From Virgibacillus alimentarius (GTDB taxonomy: Bacteria > Bacillota > Bacilli > Bacillales > Amphibacillaceae), in assembly GCF_000709085.1 (NCBI RefSeq), contig NZ_JFBD01000019.1, forward strand, positions 1-64,000: 64,000 nt of DNA. The letters run 5' to 3'. Under the pieces are notes generated by a model. That model saw only the letters and a list, made by a program, of their open reading frames with translations. It did not search any database and had not been told where the DNA came from. A program made the position numbers and the translations under genes. How positions within the stretch are numbered: position 1 is the first letter of the stretch; each line of letters opens with the position of its first letter. Below, piece after piece: positions 25,466 to 34,820 of the stretch.

Positions 25466-27049
25466 ATGAATTTGCAAGATGAAGTTAATATACGAAGAAC
25501 GTTTGCAATTATATCACACCCGGATGCCGGTAAAACAACATTAACGGAAAAATTACTAAAACTCTCAAATCAAATCCGTACCGCCGGGACTGTAAAAGGA
25601 AAAAAGACAGGAAAATTTGCTACATCTGACTGGATGGAGATCGAGAAACAACGGGGGATATCCGTTACTTCCAGTGTGATGAATTTTCCTTATGAAGGGT
25701 ATCAAATTAATATTTTAGATACGCCTGGGCATGAAGATTTCAGTGAAGATACGTACCGGACGTTAACTGCGGTTGATTGTGTTGTGATGATTATTGACGC
25801 AACAAAAGGAATTGAAACGCAAACGATCAAATTATTTAAAGTATGCCGTATGCGCGGTATTCCCATTTTCACCTTTTTTAACAAACTGGATCGTGAAGGC
25901 AGAGAGCCATTTGAATTACTGGAAGAGATTGAACAGGTTTTGGATATTGGTACCTATCCAATGAACTGGCCAGCTGGGATGGGAAAAAGATTTCTCGGTG
26001 TGTTTGACCGAGAGCAGGAGCAATTTGTTCAATATAACGGAGAAGAAAAAGAAACACCTATCCCGTATAAAGATCTTGAGAATGCTGAACATCAGGATGT
26101 TGTATCTGATCCAGCGTATCAGGAAGCTGCTGAAGAACTGGAGTTGCTGGAAGAAGCCGGGGATACTTTTTCATTAGACGCGGTATTGGCCGGAAAACAG
26201 ACACCCGTATTTTTCGGTAGCGCCCTAGCTCCATTTGGCGTAGAAACCTTTTTTAATACTTTCATTTCCATGGCACCGGCGCCTCATCTGAGAAAATCGA
26301 CAGAAGGCCCGATACCTCCAGATAAGACAGACTTTTCCGGCTTCATTTTTAAAATCCAAGCAAATATGAATCCGGCACATCGGGATCGAATTGCATTTCT
26401 AAGAGTATGCTCCGGCAAATTCGAACGAGGAATGAGTGTGCGCTTAGCGCGAACCAATAAGGCAATCAAGCTCGCTCAATCACAACAATTTGTCGCATCA
26501 TCCGGAAATACCGTTGAAGAAGCCTATGCAGGAGATATTATCGGAATTTATGATCCAGGCATTTATCAAATTGGGGACACGCTCGTTACTGGAAAAGATC
26601 ATTTTGAATATGAAGAATTACCGCAATTCCCGCCAGAACTTTTTAAGAAGGTAACTGCTAAAAATGTCATGAAAACGAAGCAATTCCGCAAAGGGATCCA
26701 GCAGCTTGTTCAGGAAGGTGCCATTCAATTATTTTACAGAGACCAAACAGAATCATTTATCTTAGGTGCGGTCGGTGAGTTGCAATATGACGTGTTCAAG
26801 TACCGAATGAAAAATGAATACCATGTGGACGTGATGTTGGATCCTATCGGCGAGCGCGTTCCTCGCTGGCTAAAGCAGGACCAGGTAGATAAGTCATTAT
26901 TTGACGAGCGGAATATGCTTGTGCGTGACCGGGAAGGAAATTACCTTGTTTTATTTCAAAATGATTTTGCACTGCGTTGGTTTCAAGATAAACATCCAAA
27001 AATCGAATTGATTGATTTGTTTGAAGTAAATCAATATGAACAGACCTGA
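25466..27049 (+). CDS. prfC: Peptide chain release factor 3
   Basis: The 527-residue translational GTPase releases RF1/RF2 from the ribosome after termination. G1 is in [18 protein letters not shown], the switch region in [16 protein letters not shown]3 in [15 protein letters not shown] and G4 in [14 protein letters not shown]3-specific C-terminal blocks are [18 protein letters not shown] and [16 protein letters not shown]. The start at 25466 has GAAAGGG upstream; an ATG six codons earlier lacks one. It is monocistronic with a terminator directly after. Its leader carries an AUG-UAA element that may tie its expression to termination efficiency. Confidence 0.95.
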   Translation: MNLQDEVNIRRTFAIISHPDAGKTTLTEKLLKLSNQIRTAGTVKGKKTGKFATSDWMEIEKQRGISVTSSVMNFPYEGYQINILDTPGHEDFSEDTYRTLTAVDCVVMIIDATKGIETQTIKLFKVCRMRGIPIFTFFNKLDREGREPFELLEEIEQVLDIGTYPMNWPAGMGKRFLGVFDREQEQFVQYNGEEKETPIPYKDLENAEHQDVVSDPAYQEAAEELELLEEAGDTFSLDAVLAGKQTPVFFGSALAPFGVETFFNTFISMAPAPHLRKSTEGPIPPDKTDFSGFIFKIQANMNPAHRDRIAFLRVCSGKFERGMSVRLARTNKAIKLAQSQQFVASSGNTVEEAYAGDIIGIYDPGIYQIGDTLVTGKDHFEYEELPQFPPELFKKVTAKNVMKTKQFRKGIQQLVQEGAIQLFYRDQTESFILGAVGELQYDVFKYRMKNEYHVDVMLDPIGERVPRWLKQDQVDKSLFDERNMLVRDREGNYLVLFQNDFALRWFQDKHPKIELIDLFEVNQYEQT

Positions 27050-27056
27050 TTTTGTG

Positions 27057-27089
27057 GCGGGGCTATCCGATAGGGTAGTCCTGCTTTTT
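27057..27089 (+). terminator. Rho-independent terminator of prfC
   Basis: A 12-bp stem including three G-U pairs (27057-27068 with 27073-27084) with a GATA loop is followed by TTTTT. It begins seven bases after the prfC stop. Confidence 0.88.
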
Positions 27090-27116
27090 GTTTATAAGCG
27101 CATCTAGAAATGCGCT

Positions 27117-27208
27117 CCGGTTGATATACTCGCTCCGACGGTCGATATGCACGGGATCCGGTTGATATACTCACTCCGACGGTCGATATGCACGGGATCC
27201 GGTTGATA
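27117..27208. repeat. 41-bp tandem repeat, two copies and a partial third
   Basis: The unit begins CCGGTTGATATACTC and ends CGATATGCACGGGAT: 27117-27157 and 27158-27198 differ at one position (G/A), and CCGGTTGATA restarts at 27199. Each unit splits into two related halves of about 20 bases (CGGTTGATAT... and CGGTCGATAT...), so the array can be seen as five short repeats. It is more GC-rich than its surroundings and lies between prfC and a lipoprotein gene. Confidence 0.85.
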
Positions 27209-27342
27209 CGCCCTCACCATTGTTTATAAATTATATATTACACTTTATTTACGATTTCCATTTTTATGCAATTTTATGTCGTAGTATGCTATAATTACCT
27301 TTAATAAAAATTTTTCGAATTGTTTATAGGAGGGTGTTATAC

Positions 27343-28298
27343 ATGTATCGGATTTTAGTCCTTTTTGCATGCGTGATTCTGTTCTTTGCAGGCTGCTCGC
27401 AAAATGCTGACTCTCCAAAAAACGATAAAGAGCAAACAGATACGGTAGAAGCGGAAAACGACGAAACCAAAAATGAAGCAAAAGAGAAACCTGATAGGAA
27501 GGAAGTATCATCTGAAAAGAACGAGGAAAAGCAAGATGAAGCGAATTTCACTAAAGAGGATCTAGCTAAAGATCATTTAGCTGAAATGGAGCCAAGATCA
27601 ATCGACTCACCATTGGAGAAGATGGAAATATAAAGAATGAGCATACAGAAAGAGAAATTGTCGAAGAACATATGGATGAAAACGGAAGAATTTACTTTGA
27701 TGTTGATGAGAATCCAATTCGCAGCATCGTCAGCGAGGATGGAAATATCTCCAATATCACGAACTATTACGATGCTTATATTGATGTTTTAGAATCTGAA
27801 GCTTATGAGTTACCTGAAGATAAACATAAAGAGACTGCTTACAACATGTTTATTTCCCACCCTCCTGAGGAGCTTGCTGGGAAAGATCCATCCGAATACC
27901 GTAGTTGGGAAGAAGCCACAAACCTTGAAAGAGGTATTATACAAATCACTTATTTTGCTGCTCCTCCTTTAAATGAAATAGGCTATTCCATCCAAGAAGA
28001 TAACTACACGGACGGAGCATTTAAAGACGCTAGGAAAAAATTAGAAGATCTGGGATCACCAAATGTGCTTATCCCTGCTCCACAATCGGTTTACGATATG
28101 CAATTATATAAAAATATGCAACAAGTCCACTCCTTGTGGGGTCAGATTGGACAATTTGAAAATCCTGACGAAAATAGAAAAGAATTTCAACAAGTGTATC
28201 AACAGCTTAGAGATGAGATGAACAACATCATTGTAAGGGTGAACTTCACACTTAGTGAAGATCCAAATGGAAATGATGATCCCAGTAAAGAAAAATAA
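27343..28298 (+). pseudogene. Lipoprotein gene interrupted by a frameshift
   Basis: The ATG at 27343 is preceded by AGGAGGG. The first frame encodes a lipoprotein signal peptide (ILVLFACVILFFAGC, lipobox cysteine at residue 18) and a charged low-complexity linker (Lys/Glu/Asn), then stops at 27633. The rest continues in the -1 frame from about 27600 (TIGEDGNIKNEHTEREIVEE) to 28298 as a soluble domain of about 225 residues with no recognised family. One missing base near 27590-27605 explains the break; there is no slippery site. It may be a broken gene or a sequencing error. The product would be an extracytoplasmic lipoprotein of about 320 residues. Confidence 0.7.
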
Positions 28299-28304
28299 TA
28301 TTAA

Positions 28305-28338
28305 AATGGCGCTCACTTCCTTGTAGGTGAGCGCCATT
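28305..28338. terminator. Bidirectional hairpin between convergent genes
   Basis: A perfect 12-bp stem AATGGCGCTCAC/GTGAGCGCCATT (28305-28316 with 28327-28338) with a 10-base loop sits between the lipoprotein gene and the convergent ABC permease gene. Confidence 0.7.
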
Positions 28339-28341
28339 CCA

Positions 28342-29037
28342 TTAGTCATCTTGTCTTGTTTTTATAAAGCATACATACATGAATAATGCAGCAGCAACGA
28401 CCCAGATTCCTACCATACCAAGTGGAAGCCAAGAAGCCGAATCATGCATCTCTATTAACTGCGAGATTGGAAATAGATCCAGGATTTTTTTCACCAAATT
28501 GTCCTCACTAAGACCCATTAATTCAATCATCGGCGTAAATCCAAATAAAAACATGATCGGCATAACATATACGGAAACTGTACTAATGGATTTTGCAAAA
28601 AGTCCTACGCCAATACCTAAAAATAAAAAGAATAAGAATAATAGAACCAAGCCAAGGATCGCCCGCGTGTTTAAGAATGAGTCGATTCCCAAAATGAGCA
28701 GTGACAAAACCAACGTGATCAGCGTCATAAAACCAGTTACAAGGCTTTTGCCAATAATTACGTCTAGAAAGGAAGCTGGTGACATGATTAGGCCTCGTAA
28801 GGTTTTCTTTTCATTTTCCTCTGCCATCATTGCCATTATACAATTCGCAGTGACTGCTGAATAAGTTACACCTACAATGATATACCCCATCATTACGGGC
28901 ATCTCTTCACCAGGGCCCATTTGACGATAAAAAAAGGCAAGAATAATTGGTACAATAGGCATTAATAGCATCATCGTATTTTTCATAAAATCTTTCATGT
29001 CTTTTTCAAAAATGGCGTGAATTCGCTGAAGATGCAT
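28342..29037 (-). CDS. ABC-2 type transporter permease
   Basis: The 231-residue membrane protein has six hydrophobic segments and the ABC-2 hallmark EENEKKTLRGLIMSPAS between TM2 and TM3. It is the membrane half of an exporter whose ATPase is encoded directly upstream, with a one-base overlap. The substrate is unknown; together with the LytTR-type regulator it resembles small peptide or lipid-antibiotic resistance exporters of Firmicutes. Confidence 0.88.
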   Translation of the reverse strand: MHLQRIHAIFEKDMKDFMKNTMMLLMPIVPIILAFFYRQMGPGEEMPVMMGYIIVGVTYSAVTANCIMAMMAEENEKKTLRGLIMSPASFLDVIIGKSLVTGFMTLITLVLSLLILGIDSFLNTRAILGLVLLFLFFLFLGIGVGLFAKSISTVSVYVMPIMFLFGFTPMIELMGLSEDNLVKKILDLFPISQLIEMHDSASWLPLGMVGIWVVAAALFMYVCFIKTRQDD

Positions 29038-29885
29038 TAGACGAGCTCCTTTCCAGTTAGTTTTAAGAAAATTTGACCAAGTGTAGGATGGTCGGTATGC
29101 ATCGTTTTGACCTGCCCGTCAGCAATCATCTGTCCAATTTTATCGGCACTTTTCACATCATTGATCATAACCAATTTCTTACCTTCAAACGTTTCGATAT
29201 GAAAATTATGCGTCGAATATTTATAACGCAGTGCATCCGGATTATCCATTTCTTGAATCTTTCCTTGATCAAGAAAGGCTACTCGATCACATAATTCCGT
29301 TGCTTCTTCCATATTATGCGTTGTTAGCAAAATAGTCGTTCCTGCTTCATTCAGTTTTTGTAATCCCCGGTGTATATAAGCTGCATTTCCCGGATCAAGT
29401 GCAGATGTCGGTTCATCAAGAAAGACGAGCTTCGGCTGATGAATCAATGCTTTTGCCAACAGAACACGTTGTTTCATTCCTTTTGACAGTTTAGATACAA
29501 CTTTTCCCCCTTCTTTTTCCATGTTTACTTCCCGTAATGTCACAGCAATTTGCTGAAGGGGTGCACTATATAATTTACAAAATAATTTCAAATTATCATA
29601 AACAGTCAAACGTTCATAGAGGGCACTATTATCCGATAGAATCCCAATTTGTGATTGAAAAGATGCTGTTTGAAACATATCCGATTTCATACCTAAAACT
29701 TCGATATCCCCACTTGACGGTTTTAGTTCACCCGTTAAAATTTTTATTGTCGTTGTTTTACCCGATCCACTAGGACCAAGTAATCCAAATATTTCCCCTT
29801 TTTTAACATTGAAATGCACATCATCCATTGCAATATTTTCATGAAAAACTTTCCGTAATCCGTTTACTTGAACCACATTTTCCAA
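29037..29885 (-). CDS. ABC transporter ATP-binding protein
   Basis: The cytoplasmic ATPase has about 282 residues, with Walker A GLLGPSGSGKTT, signature LSKGMKQRV, Walker B KLVFLDEPTSALD and H-loop LLTTHNMEEA, all intact. A C-terminal extension (FHIETFEGKKLVMIND) is typical of exporters of the DrrA/CcmA type. The preferred start is TTG at 29885, seven bases after GGGAGG; the ATG six codons earlier overlaps that site. It is the partner of the ABC-2 permease downstream. Confidence 0.9.
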   Translation of the reverse strand: MENVVQVNGLRKVFHENIAMDDVHFNVKKGEIFGLLGPSGSGKTTTIKILTGELKPSSGDIEVLGMKSDMFQTASFQSQIGILSDNSALYERLTVYDNLKLFCKLYSAPLQQIAVTLREVNMEKEGGKVVSKLSKGMKQRVLLAKALIHQPKLVFLDEPTSALDPGNAAYIHRGLQKLNEAGTTILLTTHNMEEATELCDRVAFLDQGKIQEMDNPDALRYKYSTHNFHIETFEGKKLVMINDVKSADKIGQMIADGQVKTMHTDHPTLGQIFLKLTGKELV

Positions 29886-29986
29886 ATATATTACCTCCCT
29901 CATTAATCTACATCCAATATACGTTGACTACTTTATAAATGCAGCCATATCAAGGTGAAATGTAGATACGGAAGGTTAAATGGTAC

Positions 29987-30928
29987 TTATTTAAGGTTAA
30001 AAATCTCCTGAATATCCTGAATTTTAGTCCTGGATAATGGGATCGTCGACTGGATTTTATTGTCAACTCGAAGGGAGTATGTATTCTTCGACCATGTAAT
30101 GATCTCACGTACTTTTTGCAAATTGACAATGTAAGAGCGGTGGCAGCGGAAGAAACCATACATTTGTAGTTGTTTTTCCATTTCTCCTAACGTTGCATCC
30201 ATTGTAAATGATTCATTATCAATCACAAGAAGTGACTTTCCATCCTGACTTTCAATATAATCAATTTCCGGTGGATCAAATAAAATGACCTTATCCCCAA
30301 CTTTAGCAGGAATTTTAAATAGATTTTCTACTTGAGGCGATACACTTGGTTGATTACCAATCTTCTCCTCATCCTGTGCATCCGTTTCAAAAGCATGTAA
30401 TCCATGTTCCTGCAATTTATAGGCAATATCGCCAAGAAGGATCGCATGCTCCATATTTGTTACTAATAAAAGGACGAATGTTTTCTTTTCCTTCATCGCT
30501 TGAAGCATCTCAATAAATGTATTCATTGTCTGTATATCCACACCGTGCACAGGCTCTAGGAACACACATTTGTCCGCATTCATCATAAAATACTTCGCAT
30601 AATACACACGCTGGACAACCGAATTTGTACATTTATGTAAAGCAGCTTTCGCACAATGGTGAAGATGAAACATGACGAGGATTTCATATAGTGGTGTCTG
30701 ACAATTGAACCACTTGTGATAAAAAGCGATATTTTGTTCCACTGTAAGACGTTCATAAAGTCCATCTTCCCTATCAAACACAGGAATCTCTTTAGTATAT
30801 AAAATTTGTACCAACTCTCCTTGCAATTCCGTATCACTATAGATAGCAGTTGGCTGTGCATCATTGACAGTTAGCGAAAATGCTGGAAGGATCTCATGTT
30901 TTTTATTTTGTATTTTCCACTCGGACAT
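29987..30928 (-). CDS. LytTR transcription regulator fused to a degenerate ABC-ATPase domain
   Basis: The protein has 313 residues. The C-terminal 100 (from DKVILFDPPEIDYIE, with GFFRCHRSYIVNLQKVREI) are a LytTR DNA-binding domain. Residues 1-185 follow the order of an ABC ATPase (LYERLTVEQNIAFYHKWF, then an ADKCVFLEPVHGVDIQTM Walker B-like strand) but lack a Walker A loop, have lost the LSGGQ signature, replace the Walker B aspartate (VFLEP) and the H-loop histidine (VTNME). It probably regulates the ABC operon next to it, perhaps by docking to the true ATPase; that is inference. The ATG at 30928 follows TAGGAG. Confidence 0.8.
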   Translation of the reverse strand: MSEWKIQNKKHEILPAFSLTVNDAQPTAIYSDTELQGELVQILYTKEIPVFDREDGLYERLTVEQNIAFYHKWFNCQTPLYEILVMFHLHHCAKAALHKCTNSVVQRVYYAKYFMMNADKCVFLEPVHGVDIQTMNTFIEMLQAMKEKKTFVLLLVTNMEHAILLGDIAYKLQEHGLHAFETDAQDEEKIGNQPSVSPQVENLFKIPAKVGDKVILFDPPEIDYIESQDGKSLLVIDNESFTMDATLGEMEKQLQMYGFFRCHRSYIVNLQKVREIITWSKNTYSLRVDNKIQSTIPLSRTKIQDIQEIFNLK

Positions 30929-31116
30929 GACCAAAACTCCTATTTCCCGGGTAATATATTAGCTATTATAGCATGGAAAAGAAAAAAGATGCGCTGATCT
31001 ATGAAAACACTAAATTTCTGTTTTATTGAACATGGATGAAATATGCCATACACTAAATCTGTATGGATCGCTGAATTCGATCTCAGGGCACAAAAATCCC
31101 AATGGAAAGCACTGTT

Positions 31117-32421
31117 TCATCTTCGACCACCACTCACCTCCACCACCCCACCACACCGACTGGGATCTACAAATCTTCCATATTCTTTTTGAAAAGCCAA
31201 TTCCACTGTACCAGTTGGACCGTTTCTCTGTTTAGAAATGATAATTTCCATCGGATAATGCTCCCCAGCCTTATGATTGTAATAATCATCTCGATAAAGA
31301 AATGCAATCACATCTGCATCTTGTTCAATGTTTCCTGATTCCCTGAGATCCGATAAGAATGGCCGCTTATTTTGTCTTGATTCCACACTTCTTGAAAGCT
31401 GAGAAAGCAAGACGATCGGTATATTCAGTTCCATTGCAAGCAGTTTTAATTCACGCGTCATTTCACCTATTTCTAGATCTCTCCGTTCCTGTTTACTCGT
31501 TGGAATGATCAATTGTAAATAATCGATGATGACCACATGTTTTTCGTCTGGATGGTCATAGATCATTTTTCGAATGGCAGATCGAATTGCGCTAACTGTA
31601 AGCAAGTTATCATAGATTGCTAATTTCCATTTTGAAATCATTCCTATCGCCTGAAAAGCATGTGCATAATCTTTCTCGGAAAATACCATATTTCTCCACT
31701 TTTGACTATTCATCAGCCCTTCTTGTGAAATCATTCGCTGTAATAACTGTTTTTTTCCCATTTCCAAGCTAAAGATCATGGATGATCCGCCATTTCGTCC
31801 ATGTCCTGCTGCCAGATTGAGTGCAAACGCTGTCTTTCCGACAGAGGGTCTGGCTGCAACAATAATTAACTCCCCTTTTTGCAAGCCGCCTGTCATATCG
31901 TCAAGGTCATTAAAGGAGGTATAAAAGCCAGATGCTTCACCCGTTGGAAAACACATCTCCTCTGTAATATCAAGCAAATGTTCATAAGTCGTTTTTTCCT
32001 GATTGATTACTCCTACTTCCCGAACGTTTTGCAAACTGGCAATCAACGCTTCCAAACCTTCTTCAGATGGATTTTTAGTAAATTCCAGTGCACTTTCCCT
32101 TGCCGCACGATTCCGATATGCTTCAAAAATCAAGCTTTCATGATGCTTTAAGCTTGCGGTACTTGCTACAGACTCTGCCATTTTCAACAGGTAGGTTGTA
32201 CCTCCAACATGTTGGATTGCTTCCCCAAGATTGGTTGTGACGGTGACCATATCGATAAATTCACCGCAATCAGCCGCCTTTTTCATCGCCCCGAAAATTT
32301 GCTTATGTCTTCTTTCATAAAAATGCTCCTCGCCTATTTCCAATGTATGAAAAAGCGATCCTTCCAGAAGGACAGATCCTAGTACAGATAGCTCTGCTTC
32401 AACATTAACGATTGCTTTCAT
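31117..32421 (-). CDS. DnaB-like replicative helicase, phage type
   Basis: The 434-residue hexameric helicase has an N-terminal DnaB domain (residues 6-100, VEAELSVLGSVLLEG) and a RecA-like C-terminal domain with Walker A AARPSVGKTAFALN, Walker B VVIIDYLQLI and the motif H4 region SDLRESGNIEQDADVIAFLYR. It is shorter than the housekeeping DnaC of Bacillus (about 454) and is encoded with phage-type loader and initiator genes, so it belongs to a phage replication module (SPP1 G40P-like). The start overlaps the loader gene by 17 bases. Confidence 0.9.
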   Translation of the reverse strand: MKAIVNVEAELSVLGSVLLEGSLFHTLEIGEEHFYERRHKQIFGAMKKAADCGEFIDMVTVTTNLGEAIQHVGGTTYLLKMAESVASTASLKHHESLIFEAYRNRAARESALEFTKNPSEEGLEALIASLQNVREVGVINQEKTTYEHLLDITEEMCFPTGEASGFYTSFNDLDDMTGGLQKGELIIVAARPSVGKTAFALNLAAGHGRNGGSSMIFSLEMGKKQLLQRMISQEGLMNSQKWRNMVFSEKDYAHAFQAIGMISKWKLAIYDNLLTVSAIRSAIRKMIYDHPDEKHVVIIDYLQLIIPTSKQERRDLEIGEMTRELKLLAMELNIPIVLLSQLSRSVESRQNKRPFLSDLRESGNIEQDADVIAFLYRDDYYNHKAGEHYPMEIIISKQRNGPTGTVELAFQKEYGRFVDPSRCGGVVEVSGGRR

Positions 32422-32740
32422 GACTTTTTTCCCTTAATAAACTGATCATTTGTTGGTGAAATCGTTGTTTCAGTTCATTTGGTACCTTATCGGCTTCTTT
32501 TCGCCAAATTTTCATTTGCTTTAAATGATCATTTTCATTCGTTTTATAAGCAGCAATTTCAGCAATTGTCGGGGGATATGGATTGTTTGCAACATAAGTA
32601 GCTAATTTTTGCATCACCATCGCATAATTCATCTGCTCTAATTGTGGAAGAAGCATTTCCGCTTTTCGTTTTGATATATCAAATTTTGGATAAATATCCC
32701 GAATTGCTTCCAGAACGTAGATCGCTTCTTTTTTATTCAC
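32405..32740 (-). CDS. Helicase loader/inhibitor, G39P-like
   Basis: The 111-residue helical protein has the YPKFDISKRKAEMLLPQLEQMNY and YPPTIAEIAAYK blocks of the phage SPP1 G39P family, which binds the hexameric helicase, holds it inactive and delivers it to the origin-bound initiator. The start is GTG at 32740 with GAGGAGG upstream, overlapping the initiator gene stop (GTGA). It is encoded immediately before its helicase partner. Confidence 0.75.
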   Translation of the reverse strand: MNKKEAIYVLEAIRDIYPKFDISKRKAEMLLPQLEQMNYAMVMQKLATYVANNPYPPTIAEIAAYKTNENDHLKQMKIWRKEADKVPNELKQRFHQQMISLLREKSHESNR

Positions 32741-33456
32741 AGGCCAACCTCCTCTCGTAATTCATCGAAAACCGATGACTTGCTCCCTTTTCCTTGTTTG
32801 CGAAATGGAATCGTATTATTTCTGCTTGTTTCCTTTTTTGCTTCATAAGCGTAAACGTCTTTAAGGTTGTTTAAATGAACCTCTTTCCATTCTTTTAAAA
32901 TTTTTTCCATATAACTGAATGTACGTCCTCCATGTTTCGCCGTAATTTTGATGGCCTCTGTCACAATCTCTTCCCCAAACACTTCAATCCAGGAGAAAAA
33001 TTCATCACACGCAAGTGGACTCAATGCTCCAATATTCTCCTCATACACTTTTAAAATTGATTCGCTTTTCCTTTCCTCTTTTCTTCTTTGTATTTCTTTT
33101 TGTTTATGTTTATGTATCGTCAAGGATTCGTCAGTGGATTCGCCTATTGTTTCGTAAGACGAAGAGTCAGCTGAGTTGACCAATGAGATAAATTCATAAA
33201 TAGGTGCTTTCCCTTTCCTCCCGCTTTCACATTTGATTAAATGATATTCGATTAACTTTTTCCTAGCATCAAGAATCCCTTGTTTCGATAATCCGGATAA
33301 TTGCCCAACAACTGCATTTGGCGCATTAAAACGTTTTTTCCACCTTGCAGAATTGTTTATACTCATAAGGGTATACCAGAGTGCAATTGCACTCGTTGAA
33401 AGTTCATTTGTCAAGAGCCATTCTCTAAACGCATTTAATTCTTTAATATAATTCAT
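32737..33456 (-). CDS. Phage replisome organiser, DnaD-domain protein
   Basis: This is a 239-residue protein. The N-terminal 95 residues form a winged-helix like those of DnaD/phage initiators (ELSTSAIALWYTLMSINNSA; LSGLSKQGILDARKKLIEYH). A charged linker follows (KHKQKEIQRRKEERK), then a DnaD/DnaB2 C-terminal domain (VYEENIGALSPLACDEFFSW; AKHGGRTFSYMEKILKEW). Such proteins bind the origin and recruit helicase. GAGGGAGAAT precedes the ATG. In SPP1 the replication origin lies inside the equivalent gene; none was identified here. Confidence 0.85.
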   Translation of the reverse strand: MNYIKELNAFREWLLTNELSTSAIALWYTLMSINNSARWKKRFNAPNAVVGQLSGLSKQGILDARKKLIEYHLIKCESGRKGKAPIYEFISLVNSADSSSYETIGESTDESLTIHKHKQKEIQRRKEERKSESILKVYEENIGALSPLACDEFFSWIEVFGEEIVTEAIKITAKHGGRTFSYMEKILKEWKEVHLNNLKDVYAYEAKKETSRNNTIPFRKQGKGSKSSVFDELREEVGL

Positions 33457-33507
33457 TGAAATTCTCCCTCTTCCTGCCCATTACCGGCTTTTTTTAAAAT
33501 AAAAAAG

Positions 33508-33554
33508 AAACACAAAGAACCTGCCATATTTACCGTGTATGCAGGTTTGTGTTT
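33508..33554 (-). terminator. Terminator after the excisionase-type gene
   Basis: A long interrupted stem (AACACAAA-CCTGCATA against TATGGCAGGT-TCTTTGTGTT) starts inside the 3' end of the HTH gene and is followed on the minus strand by TTTCTTTTTTATTTT. It separates that gene from the phage initiator gene. Confidence 0.75.
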
Positions 33555-33718
33555 TCTTCGCTTTGTAACCACAAATCAATGGATTCCTTTGTAAAGAAGA
33601 TACGATTCCTGAGTTTAATATGCGGAATCTGCTTTAATTTCACCATGACATAAATCGTATCCCGGTGTACACCAAGATATTTCGCAACCTCTTTAACTGT
33701 TAACGTCTGTCGTTCCAT
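33530..33718 (-). CDS. Excisionase-family HTH protein
   Basis: This is a 62-residue MerR-like winged helix (LTVKEVAKYLGVHRDTIYVM, residues 5-24, then IPHIKLRNRIFFTKESIDLWL), the helix_turn_helix_17/excisionase type found as phage recombination directionality factors or small regulators. The ATG has GGGGGGAGA upstream. It lies upstream of, and in line with, the phage-type replication genes, but a terminator intervenes. No integrase is present in the window. Confidence 0.8.
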   Translation of the reverse strand: MERQTLTVKEVAKYLGVHRDTIYVMVKLKQIPHIKLRNRIFFTKESIDLWLQSEENTNLHTR

Positions 33719-33859
33719 CGAACGTCTCCCCCCTTATCAATCAGATGTATCGATGAAAGTATTTAGAACCGTTAAAAACAGAACCTAACACCTTCTACCT
33801 TACGAATCGATAAGAAAACAGATAAGGGGGCATCTTTTTAGAAAAAAATTTATATTTTT

Positions 33860-34696
33860 TTACATTCCCCATTTTTTCTGCAGTTGCGCTATTTCCTCTT
33901 GATGTGTTATTTCTTCTTTTGGGGTTTCCAAAATAAATGGAACAGATGCTAATCGTGGGGTCGTTAGCAGCTGATGAAACGCTGCTTCTTTTATATATCC
34001 ATGGTGAAAAATATTTGCGTGGCGGTCCTTACCAAGTCCGGTTGCATATGTTGAATTGTTTAAATGAATGACTTTTAAATGCTCAAAATAGCCGAGCTGC
34101 ATCCCTTTCTCCATCACTTTTTCCCAGTTCTCTCCATTCCAGAGTCCACTTGCAAAAGCGTGACACGTATCTAAACAAAATCCTATTTTTTCTGGGTAAT
34201 CACATAAATTCCTTATTTGCACCAGTTCTTCGAGTGTCGTTCCAATTGTCCCTGGCTTCCCTGCATTATTCTCAAGCAAAATGAGCGAATTTCCCTCCCA
34301 TGAATCGAGAACTTCATCCAGCATTTCAATCATAAGCTGATAACTTAAAAGGGGATCTTCAGCGCTTATTTGCTTGCCAAAGTGAACAACCACACCAATC
34401 GAGCCACATGCTTCTGTAATTTCTAAATCATTTAAAAGGGATTGAATCACCTTTTGTCTCTTCGCCTCATCTGTAGGTGTCAAACTTGTCGGATAAGGAG
34501 CATGTGCAACGGATTCGATCCCATGTTCTTCACAAAATGATTTACATAATGCCACGTCCTCTTTAGAAAATGATTTTACCGACAAACTTCTCGGATTCTT
34601 TGGGAAATATTGAAAAGCAGAAGCATTCATCGAAGCTGCTCTTTTCGCAGCACCAAGATAGCCTTCCCTAATCGAAACATGGCTGCCAAATTTCAT
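33860..34696 (-). CDS. nfo: Endonuclease IV (apurinic/apyrimidinic)
   Basis: The 278-residue TIM-barrel enzyme with three zinc ions cleaves DNA at abasic sites in base-excision repair. Family blocks are GSHVSI at the N-terminus, VAHAPYP, ILLENNAGKPGTIG, FCLDTCHAFASG, HLNNS and GKDRHANIFHHG. The start at 34696 has GGGAGTGAAGGAA directly upstream; a frame 30 codons longer lacks a ribosome binding site and overlaps the divergent gene. A short intergenic gap to the divergent transporter gene holds both promoters. Confidence 0.93.
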   Translation of the reverse strand: MKFGSHVSIREGYLGAAKRAASMNASAFQYFPKNPRSLSVKSFSKEDVALCKSFCEEHGIESVAHAPYPTSLTPTDEAKRQKVIQSLLNDLEITEACGSIGVVVHFGKQISAEDPLLSYQLMIEMLDEVLDSWEGNSLILLENNAGKPGTIGTTLEELVQIRNLCDYPEKIGFCLDTCHAFASGLWNGENWEKVMEKGMQLGYFEHLKVIHLNNSTYATGLGKDRHANIFHHGYIKEAAFHQLLTTPRLASVPFILETPKEEITHQEEIAQLQKKWGM

Positions 34697-34820
34697 TTCC
34701 TTCACTCCCATCGATGTTCCACTTATTATTCCCATCTTGTCTGTACTCATGAAAAATAGGCATACACACATTTTTAGTTGTGACATACCTTATAATAAAC
34801 GTCTTGGAGGATTGTTTAAT

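Noticed and set aside
27117..27208. CRISPR-like array
   Set aside because: Units are contiguous tandem copies without variable spacers and no cas genes are in the window.
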